DNA of 64,000 nucleotides from Pradoshia eiseniae. GTDB lineage: Bacteria; Bacillota; Bacilli; Bacillales; Pradoshiaceae. Positions within the stretch are counted from its first letter, which is position 1; every line of letters begins with the position of its first letter. The notes below the pieces were generated by a model that saw nothing but the letters and a program-made list of their open reading frames with translations, did no database searches and was not told the DNA's origin. This document shows, piece after piece, positions 43,672 through 53,817 of the stretch. Location: contig NZ_PKOZ01000010.1 of the NCBI RefSeq assembly GCF_002946355.1, forward strand, positions 1-64,000. The letters are read 5' to 3'. The position numbers were made by a program, and so were the translations under genes.

Positions 43672-44370
43672 TTAATAGTAAACAACGGAATCGTATTTAG
43701 ACCAATGTTCCCAATTTGTATTAGGATTATCTTCTTTTATAATACTGGGATCATTATTAATAATTGACGCTGTTATTAATTTAAAGAACTTCAATTGACT
43801 TGGCAGTTCTTCCATGAAATGGGGGTGCCGCCAATTTTCTGTGGTATAAAAAAGTTTATATTTTGTTGATAAATCTGCTATTTTTAATTGTTCTTCATCT
43901 GATAACCATAGTTTACTCAGACATTTTTTATTTTTTACTATTAGTCTTAAAAATGTAACCCACTCATTTTTAATTGAAACCTTGTGAACATTTTCCTCAT
44001 TATTCCACCCAGGAATGATAAATAAATTTCCATCAATAGAAATAATGTTGCTATTAAATATAAAACCTTGTTCAATTTCCTCAAAGTCTCTATGTTCACC
44101 TTCATTAGAGACAAATTCAAAAGCATCCGTTAAATATAAATTGTCTTCAGTAATAATCTCATTACCAATATAATAAACGGCAATTTGAGGTCCTATTTTC
44201 GATAGACAGAAAATTTGAAAGACTACACACCAATTTTTTTCATTGTCGACAAATATGGAAAATTTACCTGAGACAAAATCAAAATTTTCATTTTCTAAAA
44301 TAGGAAATTTATATTCTTTATATCTCTTGTCTAAAGTACTTAGTATCAATTGTGCTTCATTCAATTTCAT
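43672..44370 (-). CDS. Candidate immunity protein 1 of the WapA locus
   Basis: 232 residues. Its ATG overlaps the wapA stop codon (TAATG), so translation is coupled. It is paralogous to the next gene (see its entry), with an insertion of about 40 residues in the middle. It is cytoplasmic and acidic (many Glu/Asp/Asn), as expected of a protein that must neutralise a basic nuclease. It is the best candidate for the cognate immunity to the WapA C-terminal toxin; direct evidence is only position and coupling. Confidence 0.65.
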   Translation of the reverse strand: MKLNEAQLILSTLDKRYKEYKFPILENENFDFVSGKFSIFVDNEKNWCVVFQIFCLSKIGPQIAVYYIGNEIITEDNLYLTDAFEFVSNEGEHRDFEEIEQGFIFNSNIISIDGNLFIIPGWNNEENVHKVSIKNEWVTFLRLIVKNKKCLSKLWLSDEEQLKIADLSTKYKLFYTTENWRHPHFMEELPSQLKFFKLITASIINNDPSIIKEDNPNTNWEHWSKYDSVVYY

Positions 44371-47300
44371 TACCTTCTTCTTTTCTTTTTATTCTTAATA
44401 GCACTAGCATGCCCACCTTGTATAGCAGAACAGGATTTACAATGAGGATATAACTTTTGTTTTTGCCCCTTTTTCTTTAGGGAAGTCAGCGGTTGATGAT
44501 CAGCAATCCAATTTCCAGACTTAGTTCCAGGACTTTTAACACCACACGTATGACAACCATGTTTATTACCAATTTTATTAAGTACTCTTCTTTCTTTTTT
44601 ATTCAGTCTGCTACTTGTGCTTCGAGCTGGAATAGACCTTTTCGCAAATTTTCCTGGTTTTAAATATTTACTCGCTTTAGATACAAGTCGAACTTTACCT
44701 AAACCGACAGCCCCCATGGCGGCCGCTGCTGCAACACCCTTCCAACTCTTACCGGATTTATAAGCCTTATAACCATCATAAGCTGCAAATCCTACTGCCC
44801 ATGCCCATTCACCATCTGGATCTATCATATTCACAGGGTTGTTATTAGCATAAGTATACCCGTTTTGTGTAAGAATATCATCATCATCACCAGGATCTGG
44901 ATCTAACGAAAGGAAAACACCATGTGTTGGATGATAATATCTCGCCATGAGATAATACATACCAGTTTCGCGGTCAAATTGATATCCTGCATATCGATAT
45001 GGATTATCTGCAACAGAGTTGTCCTCTTCCACAGTCAATGGATTACCCCAAGCATCATATTGATAGCTTGCAACCATTTCACCTTGCTGGTTCGTTAAGG
45101 CAATGACATCACCGTGGGCATTGTAATGATAGAAATATTTAGCACTACCCTTTCTCATAGAAAGCAATTGTGCAGATTCTGAGTAAACATATGACCGGAC
45201 AATCTCATTATTACCATTTGTTTCATACAAGACATTTAGGCTGTCGCCATCATAATAATAATTGGTAACCTCCGAATTCACAACCTTCTGAATTCTACGC
45301 CCATCTTCATCATATTTATAGGTAACAAATGGTGATGTTTCACCCACTTTGTTAATGGCAACCAATTGGTCTTTTGCATTCCATGTATAACGATATTGCC
45401 CGTCCTGAGTCCGGTTTCCATTCGCATCATAAGTAATGGATTCCTGGCCGAACTTAATCAGTTGGTTTGCCTGATTATACTCACTTGTGATACTTGTCGT
45501 TTGTCCATTAGTCGTTTTCTTGACAAGTGTACGGTTCCCAAAAGCATCATACGAATAGTCAAATTGAGTACCCTCACGCAATACTTCTTTTTCAAGCTGG
45601 TCTAGCTTTCCATATTTGTACGTAATGGTGTCACCGTTTTGATATTTAATTTGTGTCCTATTCCCATTTTCATCATATGAGTGGGTTTCATCCAGTACAT
45701 CGTTCCCATTAGCGAGTCCAACCACTAACTGCGATACTAAACCGCGATCATCATATTTGAATGAGGCACCTGCACCATTTCCAGTTGTGAAGGTTTTAAT
45801 GTTTCCACGCTCACCATAATCAAATCGATAATCAACTTGTCCATCATTCACTAGAATATTTTGATCCAGCTCATTATACTGATAGGTGTTTTTAACTACA
45901 TTGCTTCCGATCGTCAATATAAATTCATTTAGCTTATCAGAGGTAGATGAATACTTCCATTCCTGAGTTGCGCCTGCGTCTGTCTGCTTCGTTACGCGAT
46001 TGGATGTATCATATACTCTATCCTTCGTTCGATTCTCTTTACTGTACACAACCGATAATTCATTTCCATTCTTATCGTAGGTGTACTCATATACTAATTC
46101 ATCGTTGATTTTTTCATTCTTAATTCGGTCCGTTCCATCGTAAGTCCAAGATAATGTTTGGTTATTAGGCAATACCGTTTTAACCTTGTTGCCATTAGCA
46201 TCATATTCATTTTTTGTTACTTCATTGAGAGGTCCTGTTGTTTCAATCAGGTCTCCATTAGCATCATATTGATACGTAAATTCCTGAGTAGTTCCCTCGG
46301 AAGGCACAATTTTTTTGGACGTCATATTCCCATTTTTATCATATTCATATTGAATGCTTGTGCCGGTGCTAAGTGTTAATTTCTTAAGCTGATTGGATGA
46401 ATCATATTGGTATACTTTTACCTCACCTTTGGCATCCGTTTCGGTTAGTTTATTTCCATAACTGTCATATGAGCTCTTTTCTTTATTACCAAGTTCATCT
46501 TCGCTCTCTGTAACATAGTTTCCTGCTTGGTCGTATTTGTTCTTTGTAATGACAAAACCTTTTATGACTCTCAAATCATCAAACCAAACTGTTCCTGTAT
46601 AATTTCCTTTGAATACTGTTAAGATATCAATCTTAGTTATTGGTTTGTCAGCAGGAATATTAACGGCTGTTCGGTTCCACTCCTGAGTCCCAATTGGGAA
46701 AGCAGAAATGTATTCTTTTGACGTACCATCTGCATAAAATACTTTTCCAACAATGGAATAATCCCGCTCCGTTACTGTCCCTTTCTTCGTAACATTATCA
46801 GCCTTGCTTAAACCTGTTAATGTTAAATGTAATGGCGTATCAGAAGCACTTTGTCCAACATTAATCGTTTGTTTGTACTCACTGGCCGCCTGTGTTTGAG
46901 ATGTTCTTGAGACCTTTAAGGATGAGCTATCGTCAAATCCGTTACTGGAATCAAGTGCTCCACCAGAACCTGTCCAGCTTGTTAAACTTTTAAAGCTACT
47001 ATTAATGACCGGGTTAAAGCTAGATGATACCTCTGCCTTTTCCAATTGAATCGTATCGAACCATGCCGTGCCTGAAGCACTTGCGTCTGAATGTTCAACT
47101 TCTAAATAGATGCGCACTTTAGCTGTTTTTGCTGGTGTTTTAAATGAGAATTGGCGCTCAGTCCATGTTCTGTTCCCAGTAATTTGGCTATAGCGGTTAT
47201 CACCCCATGCAATTCTTTTATTCTCAGAATCAAGGAATTCAACATTAAAGAAGGCATAGGCTTTTGTTAAATCCGTTTTGATAACGCCACTAAGAGAATA

Positions 47301-50300
47301 TTGCGTATTCTCTTCAACTGGCACCTCTTGTGTGGACGCAATATAACCTTTTGAAGAACTAGTTGGTTGTATAGTCATTTTTATTGATTTATTACCAGTA
47401 ATGCCGTGATAGGTCTTCGTATTTGAATCAACAGAAATACTACCCGAATCATTTGATTTTTTTTCGGTCCAGCCAGTTAAATCACTCTCAAAATTATTAT
47501 TTGCTAAGAGATTTGAAGCTGTTCCTAAAGAGTAACTTGACTCTATTAAGTTCCCATTACTATTACCATTGGTATCCTTTTGATACTTTGCAATCGATGA
47601 TGTTTTTCCGGTCTGATCGGTCTCAGAGACGGCATCCAAGCCTTCATAAGCGATTGTTGTTTGATCTCCTTCTGTATCAACAACAGAAGTAACATCATTG
47701 TTGCTATTATATTCATATGTTTCGGTGCCATAACTGTCTGTAGCAGTAATGACATTCCCATTTGAATCATATTCATATTTTTCCGTCGGTTTGGATGCAT
47801 TTTCATCATTAGGATCTTTTGACTCTATTAAGTTATTTCCTTCATATTTATAGCTTGTTTTTATTTTCAAACCATCTACATCTTCAATAACTTCTGTTGG
47901 ATTAGCAGCTTCATTATAGGAATATTTAATTTTTCTACCGTTTGGCTGCGTAAATAATAAGGATTTATTCGTCAAATCATATCCTAATGTATATTTGTTT
48001 CCCTTCGGATTGGTTGCCTCTGTAAGATGTTTAGTAGATGAATTATATACATATTGATTGACTACCGGCTTTGCTTCCGTATGGTTTGGTTCATAGATTT
48101 TCGTTAATAAACCTGCATTATATTCATAGACCGTTACTTCACCTGATGTTTGAATGGCCTTTGTCAGGAAACCATCTTTATATTCATAGGTAACTTTCTT
48201 ATCGGATGGACCAGTTAGAGTCTTCACGAATCCTTCAGCATTATAAGCTATTTGTAGTTTTCGTCCCGAGGCATCCGTTATGGTCGTTAACTTCCCAGCT
48301 GTGTCATACGTGTATGTCGACGCATTCCCATACCCATCTGTGATTTTTGTTAATCGTCCGTGTTCCTTGGAAAAATGGGCATTGGTTTGATCTTTTGTTT
48401 TCAGCACAAAATGTTCATTATCTTCCGTCAATTCAAGATATACTCCAGTAGGAGCCTTAAACGTCCCATCCTCTAATTTTGTAAATAGATGTACGGTTCC
48501 ATCCTCATCAATTAAGGTTACTTTCTTTCCATCTGATGAAGATGTTACTGACATATCCACATCTGCCTGCCAACCCGGTCCAAAAATACCTATGGAATTG
48601 GATAAACTGTTATAGGTTCTAGAAATACCTATGGAAGGCCCTCTGCCTGATAGGGAAAAATCATCTTCCTCTATCATCAGATTTCCGGTAGCCATATTTA
48701 CTTTCCCAGAAGGCACGTCAATGATTGACCAATATTCTTCAGAACCTAAGAATTCGACAGGTTCACCAAAGGTAGGGGTCAACGCATTGGAATAGATGGT
48801 TTCTCCCTTTATATCATAGGCACTTATCCTGAACCAATAATTCTTTCTCGTTTGATAATTGCCTCCTGAGTTTTTATATACAGGAGACGGATCAATGGCT
48901 AATTCCGCTCCTTTACCATCCGTGTGAAGATCATATTTTCCCTCATTAATTTCTGTTGCGGTTGGCCAAATGCCCTTATTTTGTGATGTCCATGTTGTTT
49001 TATCGCCAACATCATATGGCTGATAACTCTTCCCATTAAATACCCAGACTTTATACCCAGTAGCACCTTCTATCTCATCCCAGTTTAATACCGCATAACC
49101 CGACTTGCTCGTTAGCATGTTCGTATAGGTAAACCCAGTAGGAGCTTCAGGTTTTTTTATCAAAGTGATAGATGGCGTATAGGCATTTGAATTGATTGTT
49201 TCCCCCTGTGAATTATAGGCAACAACCCTAATCCAGTAATTGGTGCTTGTTTGATAATTCCCGCCTGAATTTTTATACACCGGTGCAGGATTTACTGCCA
49301 ATTCGCTTCCAGTATTATCTGATAAGTGTAGTTTATATTTTCCTGCACTAATTTCACTGCTTGTCGGCCAATATTTCTTGCCCTTAGTCGTCCATGATGT
49401 AACATTTCCAACATCTAATGATTCATATTCTTTTCCATTGTATAAAAGAATTTTATATCCAGTCGCTCCACTGACAGCCTTCCAATTGAAATCAATATAG
49501 CCTGTTCCGTTTCCATTTGAATAGCTTGTACCCGTAGGAGCAGACGGCAGCGCCAAATTCGGTAAGGTTGGTTTATAATATCCTGATTGGGGGCCTTCAC
49601 CTTGACTAAATATAGCACTTACCCTAAACCAGTAATTTTTACTCGTTTGATAATTCCCACCTGAGTTTTTATATACAGGCGAAGGATCAATGGCTAATTC
49701 TGTCCCAGTTCCATCTTGATGTAAGTCGTATTTACCCGCACTTATTTCTGCAGCTGTTGGCCAGATTTTTTTACCCTTGGTAGACCATGATGTAACATTT
49801 CCCACACTGAAGGATTCATATTCTTTACCATTAAATATCCAAACTTTATATCCAGTCGCTCCTTTTACTGCAGACCATGATAAATTTGCATATCCTGTAC
49901 CATTCCCATTTGAATACAACTTGCCAGTAGGGGTACTCGCAGTTGGGATGGTATACGTAACAGAAAGATAAGGTTTTAAGTTGGAATTTGTCGTGGATAC
50001 AACTTTTTTCCAAAATGTTTGTCCATTCCCATTAGTATGCAGCTTAAATCCGTAATTTGTTTTTGCACCACTTGCCCATTCTTTAACAACATTCGTTACA
50101 TTAAATTGAGCCCAACTATCTCTCGCTACATCAACTTTGCCTATATTCGTAGAAGCCGGCTTGTTATTCCAATTTAATGTACTCGCAGTCCATGAACTAT
50201 TAACAGTGTCTAACCACAATCCATTTGCTGTAGAAGCATAGTAGGCATGTGTAACATATACATTAAAAGTAGCACTGGATACATTCATATTTTTGAAGCT

Positions 50301-51368
50301 TGTAATACTGTGGTTTAAGAATCCATAAGTCGTGCCAGTAGTACCATCATAATAGCCAGTTTTCAATACATACTGTCCTTGACCTGAATCCCATTTACTC
50401 GTTGAAGAACTATAGTTAGTAGTAGGGTATGCACTCATTACAAAAGTATCAGAAGATGTATTTATCGAAGTGGTCGGATCAATATAAACAGGGTATTTTC
50501 GCTCTTTAGCTTTTAACCAGTCTGGGTTTGCAATTACTGTCAATATATACCCGTCTTGATCTTTTTCCAATTCATATTTAACATCTTCAGATTTTTGAGG
50601 CTCACCTTTGTGGTCATCATAATTGGAGTCTGTCATGAAGGGTTTTGGTAAATCAAAGATTTTATTAGAGTCTTTATCAAAGAAATAGATTGATCCATCC
50701 TTTTGTATTTCTGCATCTAGATCCGTTCCTAATTTAAATTTGAAAATATGATAGCCATTGTATGATTTGAGGACTAGATCTTCTTTTACATTTTGACCGA
50801 AAGTTAAATTTTGAAGATCAATATTTGGGAATACATTTTTATGCGTGATTTTATTCGTCTTTTTCTTATATTGTGCGTGGACATCTTTTGCTGTTATCGT
50901 TTCTTTATCTTCACCGGATGCTGACAAAATAGAATAATCTACTTTATGACCTTTAATATCAAATTCAGCATAAAGACCGGACTCCATTTTCTTTTTAAAA
51001 CTAGTATTGATTATTGTATTTTCTGTATTGATTTCATCTTCACTCTTACTATCTTCTACTAAATTTGCAGAAATCTCCTCTAGATTCTTTTTTCCTTTTA
51101 CTTTTTTATGAATGGGCTCAAAGTAAATCTCTTTACGATACTTCCCTTTACCTTCATAAAATACTTTTTCATTTTCTGTTCTCTTTTCAATGACTTCGCC
51201 AATTTCGAAATCATCTATTGGCGGGTTACTTGCCGAATTACTTGAACTGTTACTCTCTTCATTTTTAGTTGATGAATCAGCATAACTATTAACCGGTGGA
51301 ATGCTACTTACAATCAAAAGCGCTACTAAACATTGGATTAAGCCTTTTTTCCAAGTACTTTTCAACAC
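44370..51368 (-). CDS. wapA: WapA-type wall-associated Rhs toxin with HNH-like C terminus
   Basis: 2332 residues; GTG 51368 or TTG 51365 after AAGGAGG. Signal peptide (WKKGLIQCLVALLIVSSIPPV), an N-terminal region, a DNRLRE-type domain (~300-475), three tandem ~110-residue FN3-like repeats (~480-880; each with GATGYKVW and KNSGGNYQT blocks), then Rhs/YD repeats (~900-2170) ending in the RHS core RYAGYQFDRETGMYYLMARYY and the cleavage region DPDGE. The last ~140 residues are the variable toxin. CHTCG, then WIADHQP and PHCKSCSAIQGG suggests an HNH-like nuclease with a zinc ribbon. It should kill neighbours by contact; the two downstream genes supply immunity. Confidence 0.9.
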   Translation of the reverse strand: MLKSTWKKGLIQCLVALLIVSSIPPVNSYADSSTKNEESNSSSNSASNPPIDDFEIGEVIEKRTENEKVFYEGKGKYRKEIYFEPIHKKVKGKKNLEEISANLVEDSKSEDEINTENTIINTSFKKKMESGLYAEFDIKGHKVDYSILSASGEDKETITAKDVHAQYKKKTNKITHKNVFPNIDLQNLTFGQNVKEDLVLKSYNGYHIFKFKLGTDLDAEIQKDGSIYFFDKDSNKIFDLPKPFMTDSNYDDHKGEPQKSEDVKYELEKDQDGYILTVIANPDWLKAKERKYPVYIDPTTSINTSSDTFVMSAYPTTNYSSSTSKWDSGQGQYVLKTGYYDGTTGTTYGFLNHSITSFKNMNVSSATFNVYVTHAYYASTANGLWLDTVNSSWTASTLNWNNKPASTNIGKVDVARDSWAQFNVTNVVKEWASGAKTNYGFKLHTNGNGQTFWKKVVSTTNSNLKPYLSVTYTIPTASTPTGKLYSNGNGTGYANLSWSAVKGATGYKVWIFNGKEYESFSVGNVTSWSTKGKKIWPTAAEISAGKYDLHQDGTGTELAIDPSPVYKNSGGNYQTSKNYWFRVSAIFSQGEGPQSGYYKPTLPNLALPSAPTGTSYSNGNGTGYIDFNWKAVSGATGYKILLYNGKEYESLDVGNVTSWTTKGKKYWPTSSEISAGKYKLHLSDNTGSELAVNPAPVYKNSGGNYQTSTNYWIRVVAYNSQGETINSNAYTPSITLIKKPEAPTGFTYTNMLTSKSGYAVLNWDEIEGATGYKVWVFNGKSYQPYDVGDKTTWTSQNKGIWPTATEINEGKYDLHTDGKGAELAIDPSPVYKNSGGNYQTRKNYWFRISAYDIKGETIYSNALTPTFGEPVEFLGSEEYWSIIDVPSGKVNMATGNLMIEEDDFSLSGRGPSIGISRTYNSLSNSIGIFGPGWQADVDMSVTSSSDGKKVTLIDEDGTVHLFTKLEDGTFKAPTGVYLELTEDNEHFVLKTKDQTNAHFSKEHGRLTKITDGYGNASTYTYDTAGKLTTITDASGRKLQIAYNAEGFVKTLTGPSDKKVTYEYKDGFLTKAIQTSGEVTVYEYNAGLLTKIYEPNHTEAKPVVNQYVYNSSTKHLTEATNPKGNKYTLGYDLTNKSLLFTQPNGRKIKYSYNEAANPTEVIEDVDGLKIKTSYKYEGNNLIESKDPNDENASKPTEKYEYDSNGNVITATDSYGTETYEYNSNNDVTSVVDTEGDQTTIAYEGLDAVSETDQTGKTSSIAKYQKDTNGNSNGNLIESSYSLGTASNLLANNNFESDLTGWTEKKSNDSGSISVDSNTKTYHGITGNKSIKMTIQPTSSSKGYIASTQEVPVEENTQYSLSGVIKTDLTKAYAFFNVEFLDSENKRIAWGDNRYSQITGNRTWTERQFSFKTPAKTAKVRIYLEVEHSDASASGTAWFDTIQLEKAEVSSSFNPVINSSFKSLTSWTGSGGALDSSNGFDDSSSLKVSRTSQTQAASEYKQTINVGQSASDTPLHLTLTGLSKADNVTKKGTVTERDYSIVGKVFYADGTSKEYISAFPIGTQEWNRTAVNIPADKPITKIDILTVFKGNYTGTVWFDDLRVIKGFVITKNKYDQAGNYVTESEDELGNKEKSSYDSYGNKLTETDAKGEVKVYQYDSSNQLKKLTLSTGTSIQYEYDKNGNMTSKKIVPSEGTTQEFTYQYDANGDLIETTGPLNEVTKNEYDANGNKVKTVLPNNQTLSWTYDGTDRIKNEKINDELVYEYTYDKNGNELSVVYSKENRTKDRVYDTSNRVTKQTDAGATQEWKYSSTSDKLNEFILTIGSNVVKNTYQYNELDQNILVNDGQVDYRFDYGERGNIKTFTTGNGAGASFKYDDRGLVSQLVVGLANGNDVLDETHSYDENGNRTQIKYQNGDTITYKYGKLDQLEKEVLREGTQFDYSYDAFGNRTLVKKTTNGQTTSITSEYNQANQLIKFGQESITYDANGNRTQDGQYRYTWNAKDQLVAINKVGETSPFVTYKYDEDGRRIQKVVNSEVTNYYYDGDSLNVLYETNGNNEIVRSYVYSESAQLLSMRKGSAKYFYHYNAHGDVIALTNQQGEMVASYQYDAWGNPLTVEEDNSVADNPYRYAGYQFDRETGMYYLMARYYHPTHGVFLSLDPDPGDDDDILTQNGYTYANNNPVNMIDPDGEWAWAVGFAAYDGYKAYKSGKSWKGVAAAAAMGAVGLGKVRLVSKASKYLKPGKFAKRSIPARSTSSRLNKKERRVLNKIGNKHGCHTCGVKSPGTKSGNWIADHQPLTSLKKKGQKQKLYPHCKSCSAIQGGHASAIKNKKKRRR

Positions 51369-51518
51369 TTTTCCTCCTTAATATTAAAATTTGAATCTAT
51401 TTCAGATATAACAGTTATTCTTACCTCACCTCCTTTAATAATAATTTTTTACATCTTTTACATATTTTTCATCTTTGTCAAGAATATTATAATCAGTTAA
51501 CAAATTTATTTCACCAAG

Positions 51519-51570
51519 AAAAAAAAGACTTCGACTAAAATAGATAGATATACCTATTTTTATCAAAGTC
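51519..51570 (-). terminator. Terminator upstream of wapA
   Basis: On the minus strand a hairpin with arms GACTTTGATAAAAATAG / CTATTTTAGTCGAAGTC (one mismatch or bulge) is followed by TTTTTTTT. It lies 150 bp before the wapA start, on the same strand, so it may be a leader attenuator or the end of the VOC-operon transcript. Confidence 0.65.
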
Positions 51571-51654
51571 CAGTAGTTTTCTTATGTATGGAAATGTACT
51601 GATCTATTAACGTAATAGAACAAAAATATCACGAGAGAAATAACTATCTCTATT

Positions 51655-51872
51655 CTATCGTTCTTGGACTCGGCATTACCTGCCTATCCTTTATTCCAAA
51701 CGATATGTATCTTGCTCTCTTTTTTGGGATTATGAATATCCTAGCTGATAGCTGTTTATCTGCTGAAATATCGAAATGCCGTAATCATTGACCACCTGAC
51801 TCACCTTGGGTTTATCGCCTCCATACGAAAAGAAGCCTAATCCCATGGGACCAGGCTTCTTCTCATTCTTTC
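51655..51872 (+). pseudogene. DUF3267 3'-end shard 5, the longest
   Basis: TTCTTGGACTCGGCATTACC... corresponds to FIILGLGITSL..., and AGCTGTTTATCTGCTGAAAT to IAVYLVKY of the DUF3267 gene at 33480; about 65 codons plus the terminator hairpin AAGAAGCCT/AGGCTTCTT are recognisable. The convergent VOC gene ends at 51873, the same junction as at 34094-34220, so this copy preserves the ancestral gene order. Confidence 0.8.
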
Positions 51873-52211
51873 TCACTCATTCGCAAAATCAATAATCCTC
51901 ATCACATTCCCTGACGCATCCTTATAAATCGCATACCGGCCTGGCGGAATATCCATCGGCTCCCTTATAAATGACAGGATATCTTTCTTTTCTTCATAGA
52001 ACTCATCCACACTATTAACCAGGAACACTCCGCCCGCTCCAAGGTCATGTTCATCATTCTCAATAAGAAGCTTTACGTCAGATCCAGGCAGCTGGAGTGC
52101 AATCGCCTGTTCCCCCTCACGCCAGGCTTCTTCAAATCCAAGTGTATCGCGGTAATACGATAAAGAATCCATTAGATTGTCCACGGGATGATACAGAAAT
52201 ACTAATTTCAT
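51873..52211 (-). CDS. VOC (glyoxalase/bleomycin-resistance-like) protein
   Basis: ATG at 52211 with GGAGAGA upstream; 112 residues. The beta-alpha-beta-beta-beta halves of the VOC fold are visible (VFLYHPVDNLMDSLSYYRDT, FEEAWREGEQAIALQLPGSD, GVFLVNSVDEFY, GRYAIYKDASGNVMRIID). Which reaction or ligand it serves cannot be told. It heads into a cluster with the 187-aa membrane protein and a phosphotransferase. Remnants of its two ends lie at 28965 and 34135. Confidence 0.8.
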   Translation of the reverse strand: MKLVFLYHPVDNLMDSLSYYRDTLGFEEAWREGEQAIALQLPGSDVKLLIENDEHDLGAGGVFLVNSVDEFYEEKKDILSFIREPMDIPPGRYAIYKDASGNVMRIIDFANE

Positions 52212-52291
52212 TGATTCTCTCCTCTACCATTAATTTGGTTATGTATGAGGCATGTTAGTTATTTATAGATTAAGCCAATTTCCAGTTTTCA

Positions 52292-52855
52292 TCAATCCGA
52301 ATAACAAGTTTCATATTCATCTATCATAACCAAGCTCCGGCATGCTAGGCCAGTGCCATGATAGATTGCCTCTTTCACGTTTAATTCCATGGATTTAGTA
52401 TTGCTTGAGTCTTCATTTTGGATGAATAGGACATCCTCATCTTTCCACTCCATCCCTATGTGAGAGTTGGCATTGCTGTAATAAATCGTTTTAGTTCTGT
52501 CCTGGTTGTTATGGTCAGTTACTTCTACCCATACATTCACTCCGCCTGCAGCGCCGCCATACAGTTCATAAAACGCATCAGCTGTATATCTTCCTGTTGG
52601 TGAAGCAATAGGTCCAGGCCCTTTTTGCATCGACTCTCTGTCAATCCTGTCAAAGGTGAAAAAGTATGTTTGATAGATATAGATGGATGAGACAAAAATC
52701 ATACCTGTCAGCGTCGCAACGAACAGTCTTTTAGGGAATGGTTTCTTATGTATCACGAACTTAAGTAAATTCACGACTAGAATGAAGAATAGCGGAACAA
52801 GGACAATAGCAATAACTAGCCCTGTTAAAACAAGTATAGGCATACTTAAACCCAC
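52292..52855 (-). CDS. Two-helix membrane protein (187 aa)
   Basis: ATG at 52855 overlaps the phosphotransferase stop by 10 bp, so translation is coupled. Two N-terminal membrane segments (ILVLTGLVIAIVLVPLFFILVV and LFVATLTGMIFVSSIYIYQTYFF) are followed by an extracellular domain with GPIASPTGRYTADAFYELYG, GGVNVWVEVTDHNNQD and a C-terminal Cys-containing end. The pattern resembles DUF5412-type proteins of Bacillus, tentatively. Decayed copies occur at 29040 and 55375. Confidence 0.7.
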   Translation of the reverse strand: MGLSMPILVLTGLVIAIVLVPLFFILVVNLLKFVIHKKPFPKRLFVATLTGMIFVSSIYIYQTYFFTFDRIDRESMQKGPGPIASPTGRYTADAFYELYGGAAGGVNVWVEVTDHNNQDRTKTIYYSNANSHIGMEWKDEDVLFIQNEDSSNTKSMELNVKEAIYHGTGLACRSLVMIDEYETCYSD

Positions 52856-53643
52856 TCCTCCCCATGTTCACGAATGAACCGGAGATCCTCTTGATAATGG
52901 TCATAATGTCCTTCATCAATCATCCGTTGGAATGCTCGGTCCCCTTCTCCGGCCTTCCTTTTCATGATTTTACACAAACCTTCTACGCGCAGCAGCACCA
53001 TCTCCAAAAAAACTTTTTCAATTCCCTTCACCCCATAAGCTTCAAAGAATAAGCGAATTCTTTCTTTTATCCGCTCCGCATCCTTTACCGCATCATAATA
53101 AACCGCCTCACCCGATTCCGTGTGATGAAGCCTGCTTAAAGGGACGCATGTGTATAGGGCATAGGCGATATCCCAAAGCCTCGGTCCGGGCGCAGCCATG
53201 TCGAAATCAATGATGCCGGCTGGCTTTCCGTTATGAAAAATCATGTTATAGACAGCGAAATCATTATGACAGATAACTTCCATCGGCTCTGGTGTGTTGT
53301 CAATTGGCTGCCAGCCCTCTCCAATCGGGAAGTCACTCACGGCATCATGATAGCGACGTAGCATTTTCGCGATTTCCTTTAGTGAGTCATCCGACCACAT
53401 ATAAGGTTTTAACGGATAATTCCCTGCTTCTCCTTCGATAAACGATAAGACCTCACGATTCTGTTCATCGATTCCCAAAAATTTCGGTGCCTGCTCGAAC
53501 CCGTTGCTTTCTAAATGCTGCAATAGTCGATGGATTCTTTCGCTGCCTGGCTTTACATCCCGGCGAACTGAATCACCAACGCGATAGACGTTTGAGACAT
53601 TCCCGCCTGACAACAGTTCTTCATGATTGTTTTTACTATTCAT
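52846..53643 (-). CDS. Aminoglycoside-phosphotransferase-family kinase
   Basis: ATG at 53643 with GAGGGGAAG upstream; 265 residues. The APH/choline-kinase fold is clear: EVLSFIEGEAGNYP (~70), the catalytic loop CHNDFAVYNMIF (HxDxxxxN, ~155) and the metal motif GIIDFDMAAPGPRLWDIAYAL (~178). It probably phosphorylates a small hydroxyl substrate; resistance to an aminoglycoside is possible but not shown. It is followed without a gap by the membrane protein gene. Decayed copies at 29430 and 55725 show the gene has been duplicated locally. Confidence 0.85.
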   Translation of the reverse strand: MNSKNNHEELLSGGNVSNVYRVGDSVRRDVKPGSERIHRLLQHLESNGFEQAPKFLGIDEQNREVLSFIEGEAGNYPLKPYMWSDDSLKEIAKMLRRYHDAVSDFPIGEGWQPIDNTPEPMEVICHNDFAVYNMIFHNGKPAGIIDFDMAAPGPRLWDIAYALYTCVPLSRLHHTESGEAVYYDAVKDAERIKERIRLFFEAYGVKGIEKVFLEMVLLRVEGLCKIMKRKAGEGDRAFQRMIDEGHYDHYQEDLRFIREHGEEWV

Positions 53644-53767
53644 TACTTCCCCTCCTCATAAGCGACCTTGTGATGGCCCAAAATGCATGACCTATCTTTA
53701 TATCTCAGATTAACATATATATCCAAAACATTGAGGTGCTCATTTATTATCTACATAATCAAAGACA

Positions 53768-53797
53768 TAAAAAAAGAGCTGTATAAACAGCCCTTAA
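53768..53797 (-). terminator. Terminator of the MFS gene
   Basis: On the minus strand GGGCTGT/ACAGCTC with a TTTAT-type loop is followed by TTTTTTT, about 20 bp after the stop codon at 53818. Confidence 0.8.
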
Positions 53798-53817
53798 AGA
53801 TAGTTGGATAAAGCCCT

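Noticed and set aside
48690-49960. CRISPR-like periodicity in the wapA gene
   Set aside because: The repeats are ~330-bp coding repeats (FN3-like domains), not short direct repeats with spacers.
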